NCBI GenBank assembly: GCA_029339505.1
Contig: JAQISU010000026.1
Coordinates: forward strand, 3,236,001-3,300,000
DNA from: Unio delphinus
Lineage: Eukaryota; Mollusca; Bivalvia; Unionida; Unionidae
Direction: 5' to 3'
Length of the DNA: 64,000 bases
Shown: positions 42,280 through 55,837 of the stretch, piece after piece
Layout: every line of letters starts with the position of its first letter
Position numbering within the stretch: position 1 is the first letter of the stretch
Translations under genes and position numbers: made by a program
The notes under the pieces: model-generated
The model's input: only the letters and a program-made list of their open reading frames with translations
Database searches by the model: none
Told to the model about the DNA's origin: nothing

Positions 42280-42930
42280 ACGTCAGTGCACCGACTGATA
42301 ACATGTTTATTGAAAAACAACTAAATAAAAATAATACACAAAGTAAATACAAAATCTCATATAATCCATTTGTCCACAACTTATAAACTCAACACCAAAA
42401 TGGAAACACTGACTTTTTAATTTATCCTATGGTCAAGAATATCTGGTTTTCAAACTAGACCATTAACGCATATTGATTTCTTTGCAATCCACTGTGGAAT
42501 ATATACAAAGTATATTTTAAGAATAACAACTAACTCGCACAGTATTTACAAATACTTTGCACTGTTGAGGTGCAGTCTGCAAACACTATCCTCAATCAGT
42601 TTTCTTTTTGCAAAGCTTTCTTAAAATAGGTTTATAGAAAAACAATTTTATTACTTTCAGTTAGTGTTATGTACAGTACATTTGCAGAGGTTTGCAAACA
42701 AGAACTTTATTTTTAAAATTTATTTTTGTTGTACAGCAGTTATTTTGCAAACACAGTATTGACTTTTCAAATAAGACATTCTGAACTGGCAAGTCAAAAT
42801 CTTGACTATATATTAGTTTACTGACATTTCAGATATCCACATGTTTGTTAATATGACATTCTGAACAGGCAAGTCAGACCCTAGAAAAAGTCATATAGGT
42901 TTTTTTTTAAAGAAAAAAACTAATCTTTTT
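42280..42930. other. No gene recognised
   Basis: AT-rich sequence with two similar phrases, TATGACATTCTGAAC-like, about 80 bp apart (near 42,775 and 42,855). Confidence 0.35.
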
Positions 42931-42934
42931 TTTT

Positions 42935-43170
42935 TTAAATGGTTTAACGCCATTTTTCAGCACAATATAGGCTATACATGGCAGCCAGTATTAATGGTGG
43001 AAAAAGAACCCGAAAACCCCCGGAAAGAACCACCGACCCACAAAAAGCTACTGGCAAGCTTTCTCACATAACTACATTAGCTGAATCTTAAGACTTGAAC
43101 CCAGCAGACAGAGGTGAGATGGCAGTGATCCGTAATGGAGAACGCTTGAGACCTCTCAGGCCCCCCCCCC
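42935..43170. repeat. Dispersed SINE-like repeat
   Basis: Contains GGTTTAACGCCATTTTTCAG, GGAAAAAGAACCCGAAAACC and AGAACCACCGACCCAC, phrases I associate with an abundant lophotrochozoan repeat family. The end GTGATCCGTAATGGAGAACG recurs in diverged form near 47,265-47,300 (GTGATCTGTAATTGAGAGCG). Confidence 0.55.
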
Positions 43171-43179
43171 CAAAAAAAA

Positions 43180-44280
43180 CCTAATCATAATATTGCAATA
43201 CTAACCTGCAGCTATTGCGTAGCTAACCTATTTTGGTGCTGAAATCTCACCATCCATTCGATGTGAATACATCCTCCCACAGAATGGAGAAAAGTTAGTA
43301 TGACCTTTATGACCCTTTGCACACCACTTTATAGGTCACATGGTCATGCAAAAAAGGTAGGCAATACCTGACATCTTTTCCACAGATGATGGTCCAAGAC
43401 ATCAGAGTGGGAGGTGGGAATTTGGCAATAGGCAAGTAAGTATTGCATAATTAAAATCAGTTTTACCTACCAAAATATTTCACTTTAATTACTTATCCTG
43501 CCACAATTGCATAGCTAAATTTGTCAGTTAATTGGGTTGCCTGATGTTCTTGTCTAATGTATGAAAAACAATGAATTGTACTCACTAAAAAAGAGGGAAG
43601 TCTGTCTATAGAAGAGTTATATTTCCCTGAGCCCCATGTTGTGCCGTAACAATAAGCCCCAGAAAAACAAAAACATGAGATGCATTATGGCACTCTCCCT
43701 CACTAATGGGAGGGAGCATTCCAGTGTTGCAGTAATCAACCTTCATAATTTGAGAAAGTAGCCTGTGGTGTGGTGTTCCACCTCCCTAATGGTATGGTTT
43801 AGCTGGCACAGTGCTCCCCCTAGTTAATAGGTGGGTGCAACTCAATGTTGCAGTGCTGAAACTCTCTGCAGGGTGCAAGCCACTGAAAATCAAAGACAGC
43901 CAGTGTCAATAGACAAGGCATGAATCTCACTTCTTTGTCCTGCAGAAAACTTTGTGTTGACAGAGAGATCACATGAGTGAAGCTGAGAGAATGTATATGT
44001 AAACCACTGTTTGTTATTGTTGCTGTCTGTGTGCATTTAGTAATTTGGTGTTACAGATTCAGCACTCCAGGAGGGTTGATGACACATGCTTTTCTGGCTT
44101 GCCTCTTCAGTTCTGCAGCTGTTGTTCTGGTAGATTTGCACAACTTGGAGCCTTTGTGCATGGAGGAATGCTCAATCACTTGCTTTGGTCCCTGGAATCA
44201 GGGTTGAACACTTTCAATACAGTTTTGAGATTGTTTTTGGAGTCTCTCTTCTGACCTTTGTGAGATCGCTGCCCTTGCTA
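43180..44280. other. No gene recognised
   Basis: Less AT-rich than the surroundings, with GGGAGGGAGCATTCCAGTG-like phrases recurring near 43,705 and 43,830. No supported exon. Confidence 0.35.
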
Positions 44281-44289
44281 TAGCTCGCC

Positions 44290-45665
44290 ATAGAAGTCTC
44301 ATAGGCAGTCGGTGGTCTGGCATGTGTACAATGTCACACCCAGTGTACCTAGCTGGGAATGCATCAGGATGGTGTGGATGTTGGAAAGATCTGCTTGGGC
44401 AAACACCTGTATGGAACCTTATCCTGCCATTTGATGTTGATGATTTTCCCGAGAGTTTTGATGTGAAAGTGGTTTAGCTTCCTGGCATGGCATTGGTACA
44501 CTGTCCATGTTTTGCATGTGCAAAGTAGTGTGGGGAGCACAACTGCCCTGTAGACCTTTAGTTTGGTCTGCATGCTGATGCCTCTTCTATTCCAGATGTT
44601 GGCATACAGTGTGCCTAAAGTTGTGCTGGTTCTGGCAATGCAGAAGTTCACCTCATTGTCAATAGTTACAATGTGTTGCCAAGGTAGGTGAAGCGGTTCA
44701 CTATGTTGTGTTTTTGGCCATCGATGGGGATGTTGGGCTCAACAAAGGGCTTTTCAGGAGCTGGCTGATGCAGGACTTCAGTATTCTTGGTACTGATGGT
44801 GAGCCAGCATTGAGGGTGGAGTCATCAGCAAATAAGAATTAGCCTCCTGGGGTTAATGTTTTCCATCTTTATGGTAACCTGATGGTGACCCCAGCATCTT
44901 TATCCTTGAAACCATAAGTTAACTTGGCAAAGAATAATAGACTGAACAGTGTCAGTGCCAGAACAAAACCCCGCTTGATGCCATTGATTGCTGGGAATGA
45001 CTCTGATGTCTCTATAATGTCCTGGACTCATGCCTGCAGCACCATTGATATAAATTTTCTCTAGCATCCATACTTGGCCATTACCATCCACAAGCCTTCT
45101 CTGGTGACAGTATCAAAGGCCTTTTTCAAGTTGACGCTGATGGAAAAAAGGCTGGTGTCTTGCTCTTGACATTTCTCTTGAAGCTGCCTCATAGTAACCA
45201 CCATGTCAATGGTTCCCCATTCTGTCCAGTAGCTTTAGCAGGAGTCAAGGTGCATAGTGAGGTGCTTCAGTAGGATTCTGGCATATTTCTTGTGATTGAG
45301 AGCAAGGATAAACCTTTATGGTTGTCACAGGCCTGGTGGTTCCTTTTGTGTTTATACAGGTGGATTAAGTAAGCATCTTTGAATTCCTGGGGGATTGTCT
45401 CATGCTGCCACATCAGTAAAAACAGTTGGTGGAGCCTTTCTATCAGGGCTGTGCCCCCATCCTTATAAACTTCAACTGGGATGGAGTCTGAACCAGAAGC
45501 TTTGCCACTGGGGAGCAGACATATCACTTTATGTGTCTTGAGCAAGGCTGAAGGGTCATCCAATGCTTCATTGATGGGTAATTGGGGGAGATGACTGATG
45601 GATTCATCGTTGATGGATGAAGGGCAATTCAGGATGCTTCTCAAAGTGTTCAGCCCATTGTTGAA
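44290..45665 (-). pseudogene. Non-LTR retrotransposon reverse transcriptase fragment (RTE-like)
   Basis: Minus-strand remnants follow RT order. LPSGKASGSDSIPVEVYKDG and QEFKDAYLIHLYKHKRN lie at 45,644-45,267. AFDTVTREGLWMVMAKYGC follows near 45,125-45,070, and NGIKRGFVLALTLFSLLF near 44,985-44,930. The catalytic FADD motif is near 44,840, and TKLKVYRAVVLPTLLCTCKT with FHIKTLGKIINIKWQDKVP lies at 44,651-44,390. Frameshifts separate the blocks, and the endonuclease half is missing, so this is a truncated dead copy. The clade call is tentative. Confidence 0.8.
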
Positions 45666-45669
45666 GAAT

Positions 45670-46370
45670 CTTATCTGAATCAGTAATTAGCACACATGTG
45701 TGCGAAAAAATCAGTCTAGAGACTGCAAAATATGAGCAGCAAGCATTTGCAGACATGGTTCAACAAATTATTTTACAAATGAAAAAAATTACCCCATTAA
45801 TACACATTTTGTTAAAATAGTGTTTAAATGAAACTTCATGGTGATACTGCCACCTGTCCTGGAGAAGAAATCAAAAAAGTATTTTCAACAAGGTCAATAA
45901 AGAAACCATTTTGGCAAAAATACTGTTGTCACAAAGTAAGGCAAGAATTTACGAATCAAACAGTTGTACAAATGACTGTGTCAAAAGTCATGTGTTGTTT
46001 CAAGGAGTACAACTGAGTCATTTTCATTACGTGAGATTATTTGAATCTTATTTTCATCACATGTGATTACATGAGATTATTTGAATCTTACTCTCATTAT
46101 TTGAATCTTACCATCATACATACGAATATATGAATCATTTTTTTAATTAAATATTTGAGAATGTTTGGATAAAGTAATTGAATGAGACTTATGTTTAGAG
46201 CATGAAAGAATCACTGTACAGTATTTGTTGAGCATATATATTTTTATTAATTCATTTAATAAATTTCCATTTTTCATCACATTGTGTTGTGTTGTCATTT
46301 GATCTAAGCATCAATTCAGGTCTATCCTGTTACAACTGTCATCTGTTAAAAATACATGTATAGGACAAAT
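45670..46370. other. No gene recognised
   Basis: Short GAGATTATTTGAATCTTA repeats occur at 46,030-46,110. Otherwise AT-rich. Confidence 0.4.
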
Positions 46371-46379
46371 TAAATGCTG

Positions 46380-46960
46380 CAAGAAGGGTGGTAGTGAAAA
46401 CTCCATGTCAATACGACAACCAATTAGCTGCAGTACTTATCAGCACCAATTTTATTTACAAACACTACATATTGCAGGAATTATTTTGGTGAGTATTCCA
46501 TGTAAATACAACAATTGGTTCAGGATGAGAAGAAGCAGAAATAAGATTTTAATTATGGCTGCTGTATCATCTAGTTTGAGAAATAAGCTCAGGACCATTT
46601 TCAATTTGGAAAAAAAAACAAAAATTTTTAAGAAAAATGTGTGGGAACTCTATGTCAGAAATAACCTACCATTTAGGAAAAGTGCCATAATAAAATCTTC
46701 ATGATAGCCAAATTTGTGACTATTGTTTGAGGTTTTAGCAACACATTTTCAAATAATACAGTACACAGTACAAATTTTTTTAATGAAAATCTCATTATGA
46801 TACAAGAGATTTTTTCTAAATGAACCATTCAAGAGATTTTTTCTAAATGAACAGCAATTTTATAAGATCAGATCTGCACCATTTTTATTTTGAAATAAAC
46901 TATATATCATAAGAAATGCTTCAGTGAAAATCCTATGTCAATACATTGTTGTAGAGAGAC
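46380..46960. repeat. Copy of the 'ccatattgga' dispersed family, diverged
   Basis: Recurring phrases AACTCCATGTCAATACGACA, GAGTATTCCATGTAAATAC and GAAAATCCTATGTCAATAC are spaced by roughly 150 bp. A local direct repeat of AGAGATTTTTTCTAAATGAA occurs at 46,805-46,852. Confidence 0.5.
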
Positions 46961-47479
46961 AGTAAAAGCCAGGTATGTGAACAGTTATTTTACACTAATA
47001 TTCACTCTGCTGTTGATTTATGGCAAGTTTCTTTTCTGACTGACACACTGGTCTTTTGGATCTTCTCCATTTGTGTTCTACAGCCATAGGGATAAGTGTT
47101 ACATTTGTATTTTTTTATATGTGTGAAGTATATTCAGTATTTAATGTTCTATCATGAAATGATGCCTTTAATTATACTAGGATTTGAGACATTGTGAAAA
47201 TTTGACATGTTACAAGTTGCTGTTAAGAATTTAATTTAGTTGCATGTATCTATAGATTTTAATTCTGCAGTGATCTGTAATTGAGAGCGCTTGAGACCAC
47301 TTGGGGCCCCTAGTTCTTTCTGTTACATACATAGTACATCTGGCAAGCCAGTACATTTGAGCATAAAAAAAAAAAAAAATATGAGTGAATTTCATCTCAC
47401 GGGTGAAAAACTTAAGCATTTTCACTCCCCCCAATGAAAATTTTCATTATTTACTCATTTTACGCAAATATCCCTTATC

Positions 47480-47960
47480 AATTCAGAGGAAGTAGCAACA
47501 GAACATTTTTCAAGACAGCCATCCAAGCAGTTATATTGGAAGTATGATTAGCACCATTTTCATTCAGACCAACTAGGTAACTTATGAAGACTACTGCTGA
47601 AAACCTCATATTGAAAGAAAAAAAGAAATCATCTATTAGAGAGGAGTAGAAATAACACTATTTTTTAAAATGGTCACCATGATGGCTATAATACAGGTCA
47701 ATTTATATCCTTTTTATTTAAGTGCAGCATGACACATAAGAACTCTTCATATGAAATCTTCATTTCAAAACGAGTTTCCATTTAAAAGAAGTAGCAAGAA
47801 CATTTTCAAGATGGCCATCATGGTGGCCATATTGGATGTTGGACCAGCACCATTTTAATTTAGGACCAAAAAAAACAGTCTTCAAATGAAAGCACATGTT
47901 GATATGACTTTCTGTTTTGGAAAAGTAACAGTAACAAAATGTAACAGTTACTTTTTTAGA
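47480..47960. repeat. Copy of the 'ccatattgga' dispersed family, well preserved
   Basis: Contains TTTCAAGATGGCCATCATGG followed by TGGCCATATTGGATGTTGG, ACCAGCACCATTTTAATTTA, and GTTGATATGACTTTCTGTTT. This is the clearest copy of the family in the window. Confidence 0.6.
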
Positions 47961-47969
47961 CAATTAAAT

Positions 47970-49540
47970 GATTTACAGCACTGAAGAATTTCTCCTAGAT
48001 GTTTCTGCTAAGTTAGTTTCATTGATTCACCATAAATCACAGGTCAGGGGTATGGCAAAGGGACAAAGGGTGGTTGCAGAATCAAACTTCTCAAAATAAC
48101 CCATGCCAAGTAACATTTGTTGCCATAGTTACATTGCAAGGCGAGATAGCTTTGCAACACTTTTTTTCCACCTTTTCCTGCCTGGTGATTCTTCTTCACT
48201 GAAATTCAGATTTTACCTTTTAAATTTGGAGTTAAATACTCTTCTTAATTAAAAGCACAACTCCATAGTGCAGGCTTTGTATGTAGGCAATCAATACTGT
48301 TAGTTCACAGCAGAACATTACTCAATACATGTACCATTTTTTCACACTCACAATTAAATATGTGAAAAGATATATTTTTTTCTCAAGCACAATTTATTCA
48401 TATAATGGAAGAAGATAAATTAAATCAAATCCTCCTTTTGTAAGTAATGGTACAACTGCACTATGATCATATATGAACCAATTAGGTAAAATTTATAAAT
48501 GCTTTTAGAAGAAAAAAAAACATATCAATTACTGTTATTATTGTGATAGAAAAGCATAGCACAAGACATGTGATACACCCATTTTGACAAAGTATGAGAG
48601 TGTATTCAAAGGAAGTAATTAATGAATATGGTATGTGTGTATTTGTGTGTTTGAGATATGACTACAATGCCTCAACCATTTACTTCATAAAGTCAGTTGC
48701 TGTGTAGGTAGTTGATATACATGTTAGATACAGTGCAGTATGCTATAAATAGAACACGTCACCTACTTGACTTGATACCATAGGTCTGCCTGTTAAATTT
48801 ACAGCTGATAATAATTCTAACCATTTTAAATTTCTGGTACACATCAAATATCAATGGAGATATTTAAGAGTAAAATCTGATCTTTATGGCTGCTTAATTG
48901 TTTTTCACAGAAGAGTTTCTTCAGTGATTTAAAATCTTGGCAGAACTCGTTCACCATCAAGCTAGTGAAGTCATGTGACCAACCATAACTGACATTTGTC
49001 AACCTCAAAACCTATGTTCTTTGTCTGCTTCTACATCACTAAATCATCTGAATTTGATAAATAATATAAAAAAAAATCAATATTCCCTACATCAACATCA
49101 GAGCCTCTTTCTGACTGTTTGAAGCTTTCAGTCATAATAGGTTCGGTTGGCATGACATCACAAGCTTAGCAACATACTTTCCGCCATATTGTGGAGGTGA
49201 AAACAATTGCTTAGTTACATTACAGTAGCATTAATTATGTTCAATATTGCAAACCAAGTTAGTTTACCTGTATTTTGTTTATTATTTTTGTTTTCTGTTC
49301 CGATGTGTTGCATATAGTCTTCTGTACAAACAGGATACAAAACCACAAATGTGTGACTGTCGAATATTGTTATAGATGTAATATATTTTAGGTTGATAAG
49401 GTGTGGTGTGAACATATCACGTACATGTGTACATGACAATATATGTCAATAAGTGTTTGTTATATAGTTTGTATATTGTACACATTTCATTTATAAAATG
49501 ACGAATATAAATCCAAGGATCATAAGATCAGTTGGCCATT
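47970..49540. other. No gene recognised
   Basis: AT-rich spacer without tandem arrays or convincing exons. Confidence 0.35.
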
Positions 49541-49546
49541 TTTGCA

Positions 49547-49734
49547 ATGTCTTTCACGTACAAAGAGACGATGGATAGTGATGATAATGCACAATATTTA
49601 CAGAAACTTAAAGTTGTGGAAATGAATGATTGTCCTGATAAATTTCCAGCAGGTATTTGGGTAAATAACTCAACAAAATGACCTGAAGTGACATGGTCTG
49701 ATGTTTGCAACTATTTTACAGATAGATACACATG
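49547..49734 (+). pseudogene. Exon-like ORF ending in a splice donor, with one in-frame TGA
   Basis: ATG 49,547 opens 44 codons with balanced, protein-like composition (MSFTYKETMDSDDNAQ then LKVVEMNDCPDKFPAGIWVN), then TGA at 49,679-49,681. The frame continues as PEVTWSDVCNYFTDRYTW up to a consensus donor ATG|GTAAGT at 49,734/49,735. The part after the stop resembles, from memory, N-terminal segments of multicopy SWIM-zinc-finger-like proteins in marine invertebrates. It may be a mobile-element-derived first exon. The TGA could be a mutated Trp codon. Confidence 0.4.
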
Positions 49735-49814
49735 GTAAGTGTGTTTTAACAAAATATTTTGTTGAAGTAATTGTACACCTTTTTCTCAAACCTACTTTTA
49801 TTTATACCATATCA

Positions 49815-50110
49815 AAAGCTGAGATTTTTAGTCTGTATTACCTGTGATCTTAATTATTTTTTTACTTTCTCATTAATTTATATTTTTCAATTATTATAAC
49901 CGGTATTATATAAATTAAAATATATCCAAAATCTTAATTTTTCAGTTGGTATTATCTGTAAAATTTTAATTATTTTTTAAAGTTCTCATTAATTAATATT
50001 TTCCAATATTATTATTTTTTAATTAAACTATATCCAAAATCTTAAATTTTTAGTTGGTACTATCTGTGATCCTAATTATTTTTTAAAGTTCTCATTAATT
50101 AATATTTTTC

Positions 50111-50141
<31 letters not shown>

Positions 50142-50430
50142 TAATTAAACTATATCCAAATTCTGAAATTTTCAGTTGGTATTATCTGTGATCCTAATTA
50201 TTTTTTAAAGTTCTCAATAATTGATATTTTTCCATTAATATTATTCTTTAATTAAACTACCTGTATATCAAAATTGGAAATTTTCAGTTGGTATTACCAG
50301 TGATCCTAATTATTTTTTAAGTTCTCATTTATTTATATTTTTTCATTATCATTATTCTTTAATTAAATTATATCAAAATCTGAAAATTTCAGTTGTTATT
50401 ACCTGTGATTCTCATTATTTTTTAAACCAA
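49815..50430. repeat. ~115-bp AT-rich tandem repeat, about five copies
   Basis: Copies contain TTTTCAGTTGGTATTATCTG then TGATCCTAATTATTTTTTAA and AGTTCTCATTAATTAATATT, ending in TTTAATTAAACTATATC. An (ATT)n tract at 50,115-50,140 expands one unit. Confidence 0.85.
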
Positions 50431-50439
50431 TCCACTTAT

Positions 50440-50990
50440 AATTGACATAAAATGCAACTTGACTTGTATGCAATGTACAGACTATCTGTTTAGCTATAAT
50501 ATCTATCTAGCTCAAGTTTCAATGAAATAACATCAGTATTTTGTAAGTTACACCCTTGACAAGAACTCAGGTCTCTATCTTGCTTTTTCCTTTCAGTGAC
50601 TTGGACCTATATCTAGGTTGCTTGACTGTGGTTTAGTATTCATATATACCTTGGCAAAGTTTCATTAAAATCTCTATAAGACTTGCAAAACAAGAGAAAT
50701 TAATACAGATGGACATATTTTCTGTAAAACCGCAACAATATACAGGCAACTTAAGATCATTTCGAAGTTATTTACCCATTTAATGTAAATAATGCCTTGA
50801 AAACTTACATTGCTGATGCCCCTCCTCCCTTTTTAACAGTCTGCATTTCCTGTTTGATCTTCAGATGGAATGGATTCTGTGTGCTTTGATGAGTTGCGGC
50901 TGTAAAATTTTAGGATACAAACATATAGGCATACCACTATATAGCGTTTATAGCATTTAAAAAATTATACTCATAGGCTATATGTATGCT
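50440..50990. other. No gene recognised
   Basis: Unique-looking AT-rich sequence. Confidence 0.35.
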
Positions 50991-50999
50991 TGTATATAT

Positions 51000-51790
51000 T
51001 CTACAGCCATCTACAGACAGATCCAGAACAGACCTAGATCATCCAACATATACAGCCAATAGCATTGAACATCACCTGCCATTATATATAACTCCCAAAC
51101 AGCACTGGCCCTCATCTGCTATCTCATGCAAGCTAATAGCATTGAACCTGACCTGTAACAGCATACCTGCCAACAGCATAGACCCTGATTTGCCAATGCA
51201 TAAAAACCAACAGCATTGATCCAGATCTGTCATCGCATACCTGCCGAAAGCAGACACAATCCAACAACACTGACCCTGGCCTCTCAACACGTACCTGCCA
51301 AAAGCACATATGTGATTTAACAACACTGACCCTGACCTGCCACCACTGCATACCTGCTAATGGCAAATGACCCAGATCTGTCATCATATACAAATTCAAC
51401 AGTATTGACCAAGGCCAGCCACTGCTTACCTGCACACAGAATAGACCCAGATCTGCGTTCACATACAAGCCAATAGCATTGACCCAGACATACCATCATA
51501 TACCTTCCAACAGCATAGACCTAAATCAAATGCATTGACCCTAACATGTCATCACATACCTGCCAACAGCATTGACCCAAGTCTGCCATCACTTACAAGC
51601 CAATAGCATAAATCAAGACCTGCCATCATGAACAGCATTGATCCAGATCTGCCATTACATACCTGCTAATAACACTAACCCAGATTTGCTATCATATGCA
51701 AACCAACAGCACTTATCCAGATCAGCCACAGCATACCTGCAAATAGCATTGACCCTGAACTACCATTGCATAGAAGCTAATAGACCCAGA
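51000..51790. repeat. ~36-bp minisatellite, highly diverged
   Basis: Repeats of CATACCTGCCAACAGCATTG followed by ACCCAGATCTGCCATCA, with many substitutions and indels. The minus-strand open frames across it follow from the repeat. Confidence 0.8.
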
Positions 51791-51799
51791 TCATGCTTA

Positions 51800-54700
51800 A
51801 ATATAAAATCATCTTAATAACATAGATAGAGAAATTTCTTCATATAGTTTTGTTGGAGACTTGGTATGGAATGATACTGAATCAGATGGAAACTTACCAG
51901 GGTTTGGTGTAGTTGCCCGGTTTTGTTCCATACGGGCTACTAAACAACCATATGGCTACTAAAATATGGAGGAATATAGTCCAATGACCATGCTCGATTC
52001 ATTTTGCATTCAAATAGCTGTTCAATATTTTCCCATAATGAATGCAGATAAGGTAAAATTCTGGTTGAACTATGATGTGATGGAGTACTGTTTTTATTTA
52101 CCAAAAATGTAAAGCACCTGGAGACCCTGTTCATTAATAATCAGAATCGTGATATTTTATATTTCAGAACGTTTTCAATACAATTTTAATATTAGCAATA
52201 TATCAGCCAATGAAAATTGAAGTGAGGACAGTAGTTATTGGTCATATCATGGCTTAAATTTCACTGACAAGAAAATAAAATTGCAAAATTCAGACACATA
52301 TTTTCACTGCCATTAAATTTTGAATGGCAACACAATATAATAGCTCCCTTTATATCACTGCTGTTATGTGAAGTTATAAAAAAAGAAAGCCAGGAGTCAG
52401 TCGTTGAAAATATATACATGTAATGGGTGAGGTATTTTTATATTTATTTACGTGAAGATCGGACATTTTAGTCATGACAATACGCTTTGATTTTTACAAG
52501 ATATAATGCTTTTTATGTATTACATTCTAAAATATTTAAAAGTGATTTTGCATCTTTTTTACTCTCTTTACTTTACAGAAATTTTTTAATTGTTTTAAGT
52601 ATCACCAGCAAGATAACTTTCTGAAATTTTAGTGAAATCATGGCCAAAGAACAAAATGAACAAATAAGTAGGGCATTGAGATATGTTCTTTCAAAATGTG
52701 TCTTTCATTGCAATGGTTTTATGAGACAGGTTATAATGTAAATGAATACAATATTCAATTAAATAATCTTTTCTAATGCAACAAAATTTAATTTCAATTA
52801 AATAAACATACCTGGTACTAAAAGAATATAAAGGAAAATATTTACTGGGTGTCAGTGAAAATATTTTAGAAGAACAACCTTGTTGGATGTAATGAAAGCT
52901 ACCATTAGATGCAAATAACAAGGCACTGAAAATTTAAATACAAATTAACTTGAGCAAATAGAACATTCACCACTAAATTTCTCAATGGCTGATATTGTTT
53001 AAAAAAAATAGATTCTTACTCAGAAAAACTCTACACTCTTAAATATTTGTTCAGTCAATTAAGAGCTAAATCTAATGTTTTTGAATTTATCATGGCATAA
53101 ACTGTCATTCAGCAAATCATTCCTGATAGGGCAGCTGGTAAGCTGTGATCTGGCAACTGACAGTTTGCATTACAAAAAGTTTAGAAAAATTACAACATTA
53201 AACTCTTATAACTGCAATTCTTTTAAATTTTATTTATATATTTTTTCTATTTTGCTTGTTTATCAAGATATTTCCTATCAGTTTTAGAGTCTTTTTTAAG
53301 CGTATGGAATCTTGTTGAGGGTGTCTGCTATGAAGCTATTAATAGAACAGGGAATTCTCCACCTGTAAGGTAATAGCTACATCAGCATCAAACAAATTCT
53401 ACCAATGGTAGGCGATCTAAGGCTTTGAACATTCCATGGCATGGTCTTAATATGTTATATAACTTGACACATGTTATCTGAGTAAAAGTTCAATATCCAA
53501 AGTAAAGGATGTGTTGTTTTGATTGACATTAAAATATTTGATGCTTTCATGTGTTCATTTTGTTTCAGCTGAATCATTATTTCCCCAGACATGTGAGTTA
53601 AAGCAATCTTCATTTCTTTAAATCTATTTTCGTGTTCATTAACAATGTAGACACCTACAGGGGCTACCTACAAATTAAGTTAAGATTATTGGTATATAGT
53701 TATAGTGATGGGGTTCAATAATCAAAAAATGCAAGACAGTGATCCTGGCAGTAATGATGGGGGAGGGGTAACAGTATATATCCTCCCACCAATATCATAA
53801 CTATCAGGGTCCAAACCTTACATTGTTATAATGTTAGTCTTTGATCCCTCACCCTCCCAATTCCAAGATCCATTTACCTATTTTAAATTCATTTGTAACT
53901 AGTTAGAAACACTACAGAGATATGTGTTTTGATTCTGTAAAATAAATTTATTCAGTTTTTGTACCAAAAATATAAATCCACCATTTTTATTTTGTCTGAA
54001 AGGCATGCAGTGTTTACGTTGGTTACTTTGCATGTGACTCTATTTATAGAAGTTAGTATAAAGTAGTTCTCCATACAGTTTATACAGAAATAAATGCAAC
54101 TGGGTCTGATCACATGACTATGTTCTGACCAATGGAAATCTTGCATACATTTATCAACTAATGCAACTACAATTATCAGCAAATGAGACAAGTTGAACTG
54201 TTTTAAGTCTTAAAAACATTTTAAACTATCAAAAGACAAGTAAACTGCAATTTGCACAAACCCCAATGTGCCATCACATAATGGGACAGAAGATCTGGGT
54301 GTATGCAATACTTTTGAACAAAAACTCATCAGTGCCAAGGGATTCTGGTGGTAAAAAGTGGCAGGTTACTGGTCAATAGATCATTCAAGATATGGATCAC
54401 TGTAGTAACAATTCAATATTATTCATTTATTTAAAGGTAAAAGAGAATTGCCATGTTTATATCTGATAACTTTTTAAGAAATTAAATTTATTACTTCAAA
54501 AAGGTGACTTTCTTTCTTTACAAACTACCTCAATTACTTGGCTTATTTAGTCTACACTGAATTAAATCATAAAAGAAAAATTATATGTTATTTTCTAAAT
54601 AATTTTCTAAATACTTGTAATGGTTTCTGAATGAACCACTTTCATGAAATATCCACTTATCCACAATTATTCAAACAAATTCGCTACACAAAGTTGCTGT

Positions 54701-55040
54701 AATATTGATGTATAACTTGTGTTCTGTTATGAATAACATGGGAACTTAAATACAATACATTATGCATAGTAGATCCAACTCAGACTGTGTTACAAATATT
54801 CATTCCAAGATTACAGGCAAAGAGATTTTGGCACATTACATGACAGATGACTGGTTATAAGCTGATCTCATTTTGATATCTAGTAAGTGCATCAATGTAG
54901 TAAAGAATAAGGCAATGATAAAGAGTAAATAAATTTCTTCTATAACCGCTACTACCAACAGAATTCTATAATACAAAGCTGACATATTTTCAAACTGGTA
55001 ATCTTTTCTACTTGGCTGTATTTCAAAATTTCTATTTCCA
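51800..55040. other. No gene recognised
   Basis: About 3.2 kb of AT-rich sequence with no tandem array, recognised transposon or exon. Reading frames are short and lack family features. Confidence 0.35.
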
Positions 55041-55055
55041 AATACAGTATTATTT

Positions 55056-55056
<1 letters not shown>

Positions 55057-55106
<50 letters not shown>
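55057..55106. repeat. (AAT)n microsatellite
   Basis: About 16 AAT units. It could be the tail of a degraded LINE of the family at 55,838, but no body is visible beside it. Confidence 0.9.
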
Positions 55107-55109
<3 letters not shown>

Positions 55110-55110
<1 letters not shown>

Positions 55111-55830
55111 TAAATATTATTATCAAGTACTGATACTGCAAATATAACCCATTTACAAATGTAACTGCAATAAATGAAGTTCATTTTCATGTGAAAAAAC
55201 TACTGGTATGAATTTTAATGTTTACCTGATAGTATGCACTCTCAATTGGTGACCACCAAAGCTTGATTCTATACAAAAAGCACATGCATTAAAACTCGAC
55301 ATGCAAAATGATGCCACATGCATATAACAAAATAAATAGAATTAACATTCATGCATTACAACATAACTAAATATTTAAACAACTGATCTAAAAATTAGGA
55401 TAACCAGAAACAAAGGATAACATCAAGATGAAAAGAAAGAATTTTTAAAAAATGTTTCATTATACTAGATAAACAATTTGGAGTTAAAAGCGATATTGAG
55501 AAATACAGTCATATAAATCTGACAAATGATACTAACTGTGATAAAATTTAACTTATTTAATACTAACCAACAGTATAAAAAACTTTGACAAATTATGCAA
55601 TATCATCCTCAACAGTAATAAGCAAAACTTTCAACCATGTACATATGTAGCAAAATGACCATAGAAAAAAACTGAAATAAAAAGAAAAAGTATTAATAAT
55701 TCTAGTCAACATTTCTGGTCATACTGTATTACATTACTGAGGAATATTTACAATACATTCTCACCTGATTATTAAATTACCTGTAATAAGAAACAGATGA
55801 CATACAGGTAGTGATATAACATTAAATTCT
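55110..55830. other. No gene recognised
   Basis: AT-rich spacer upstream of the LINE fragment. Confidence 0.35.
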
Positions 55831-55837
55831 CACAGTC

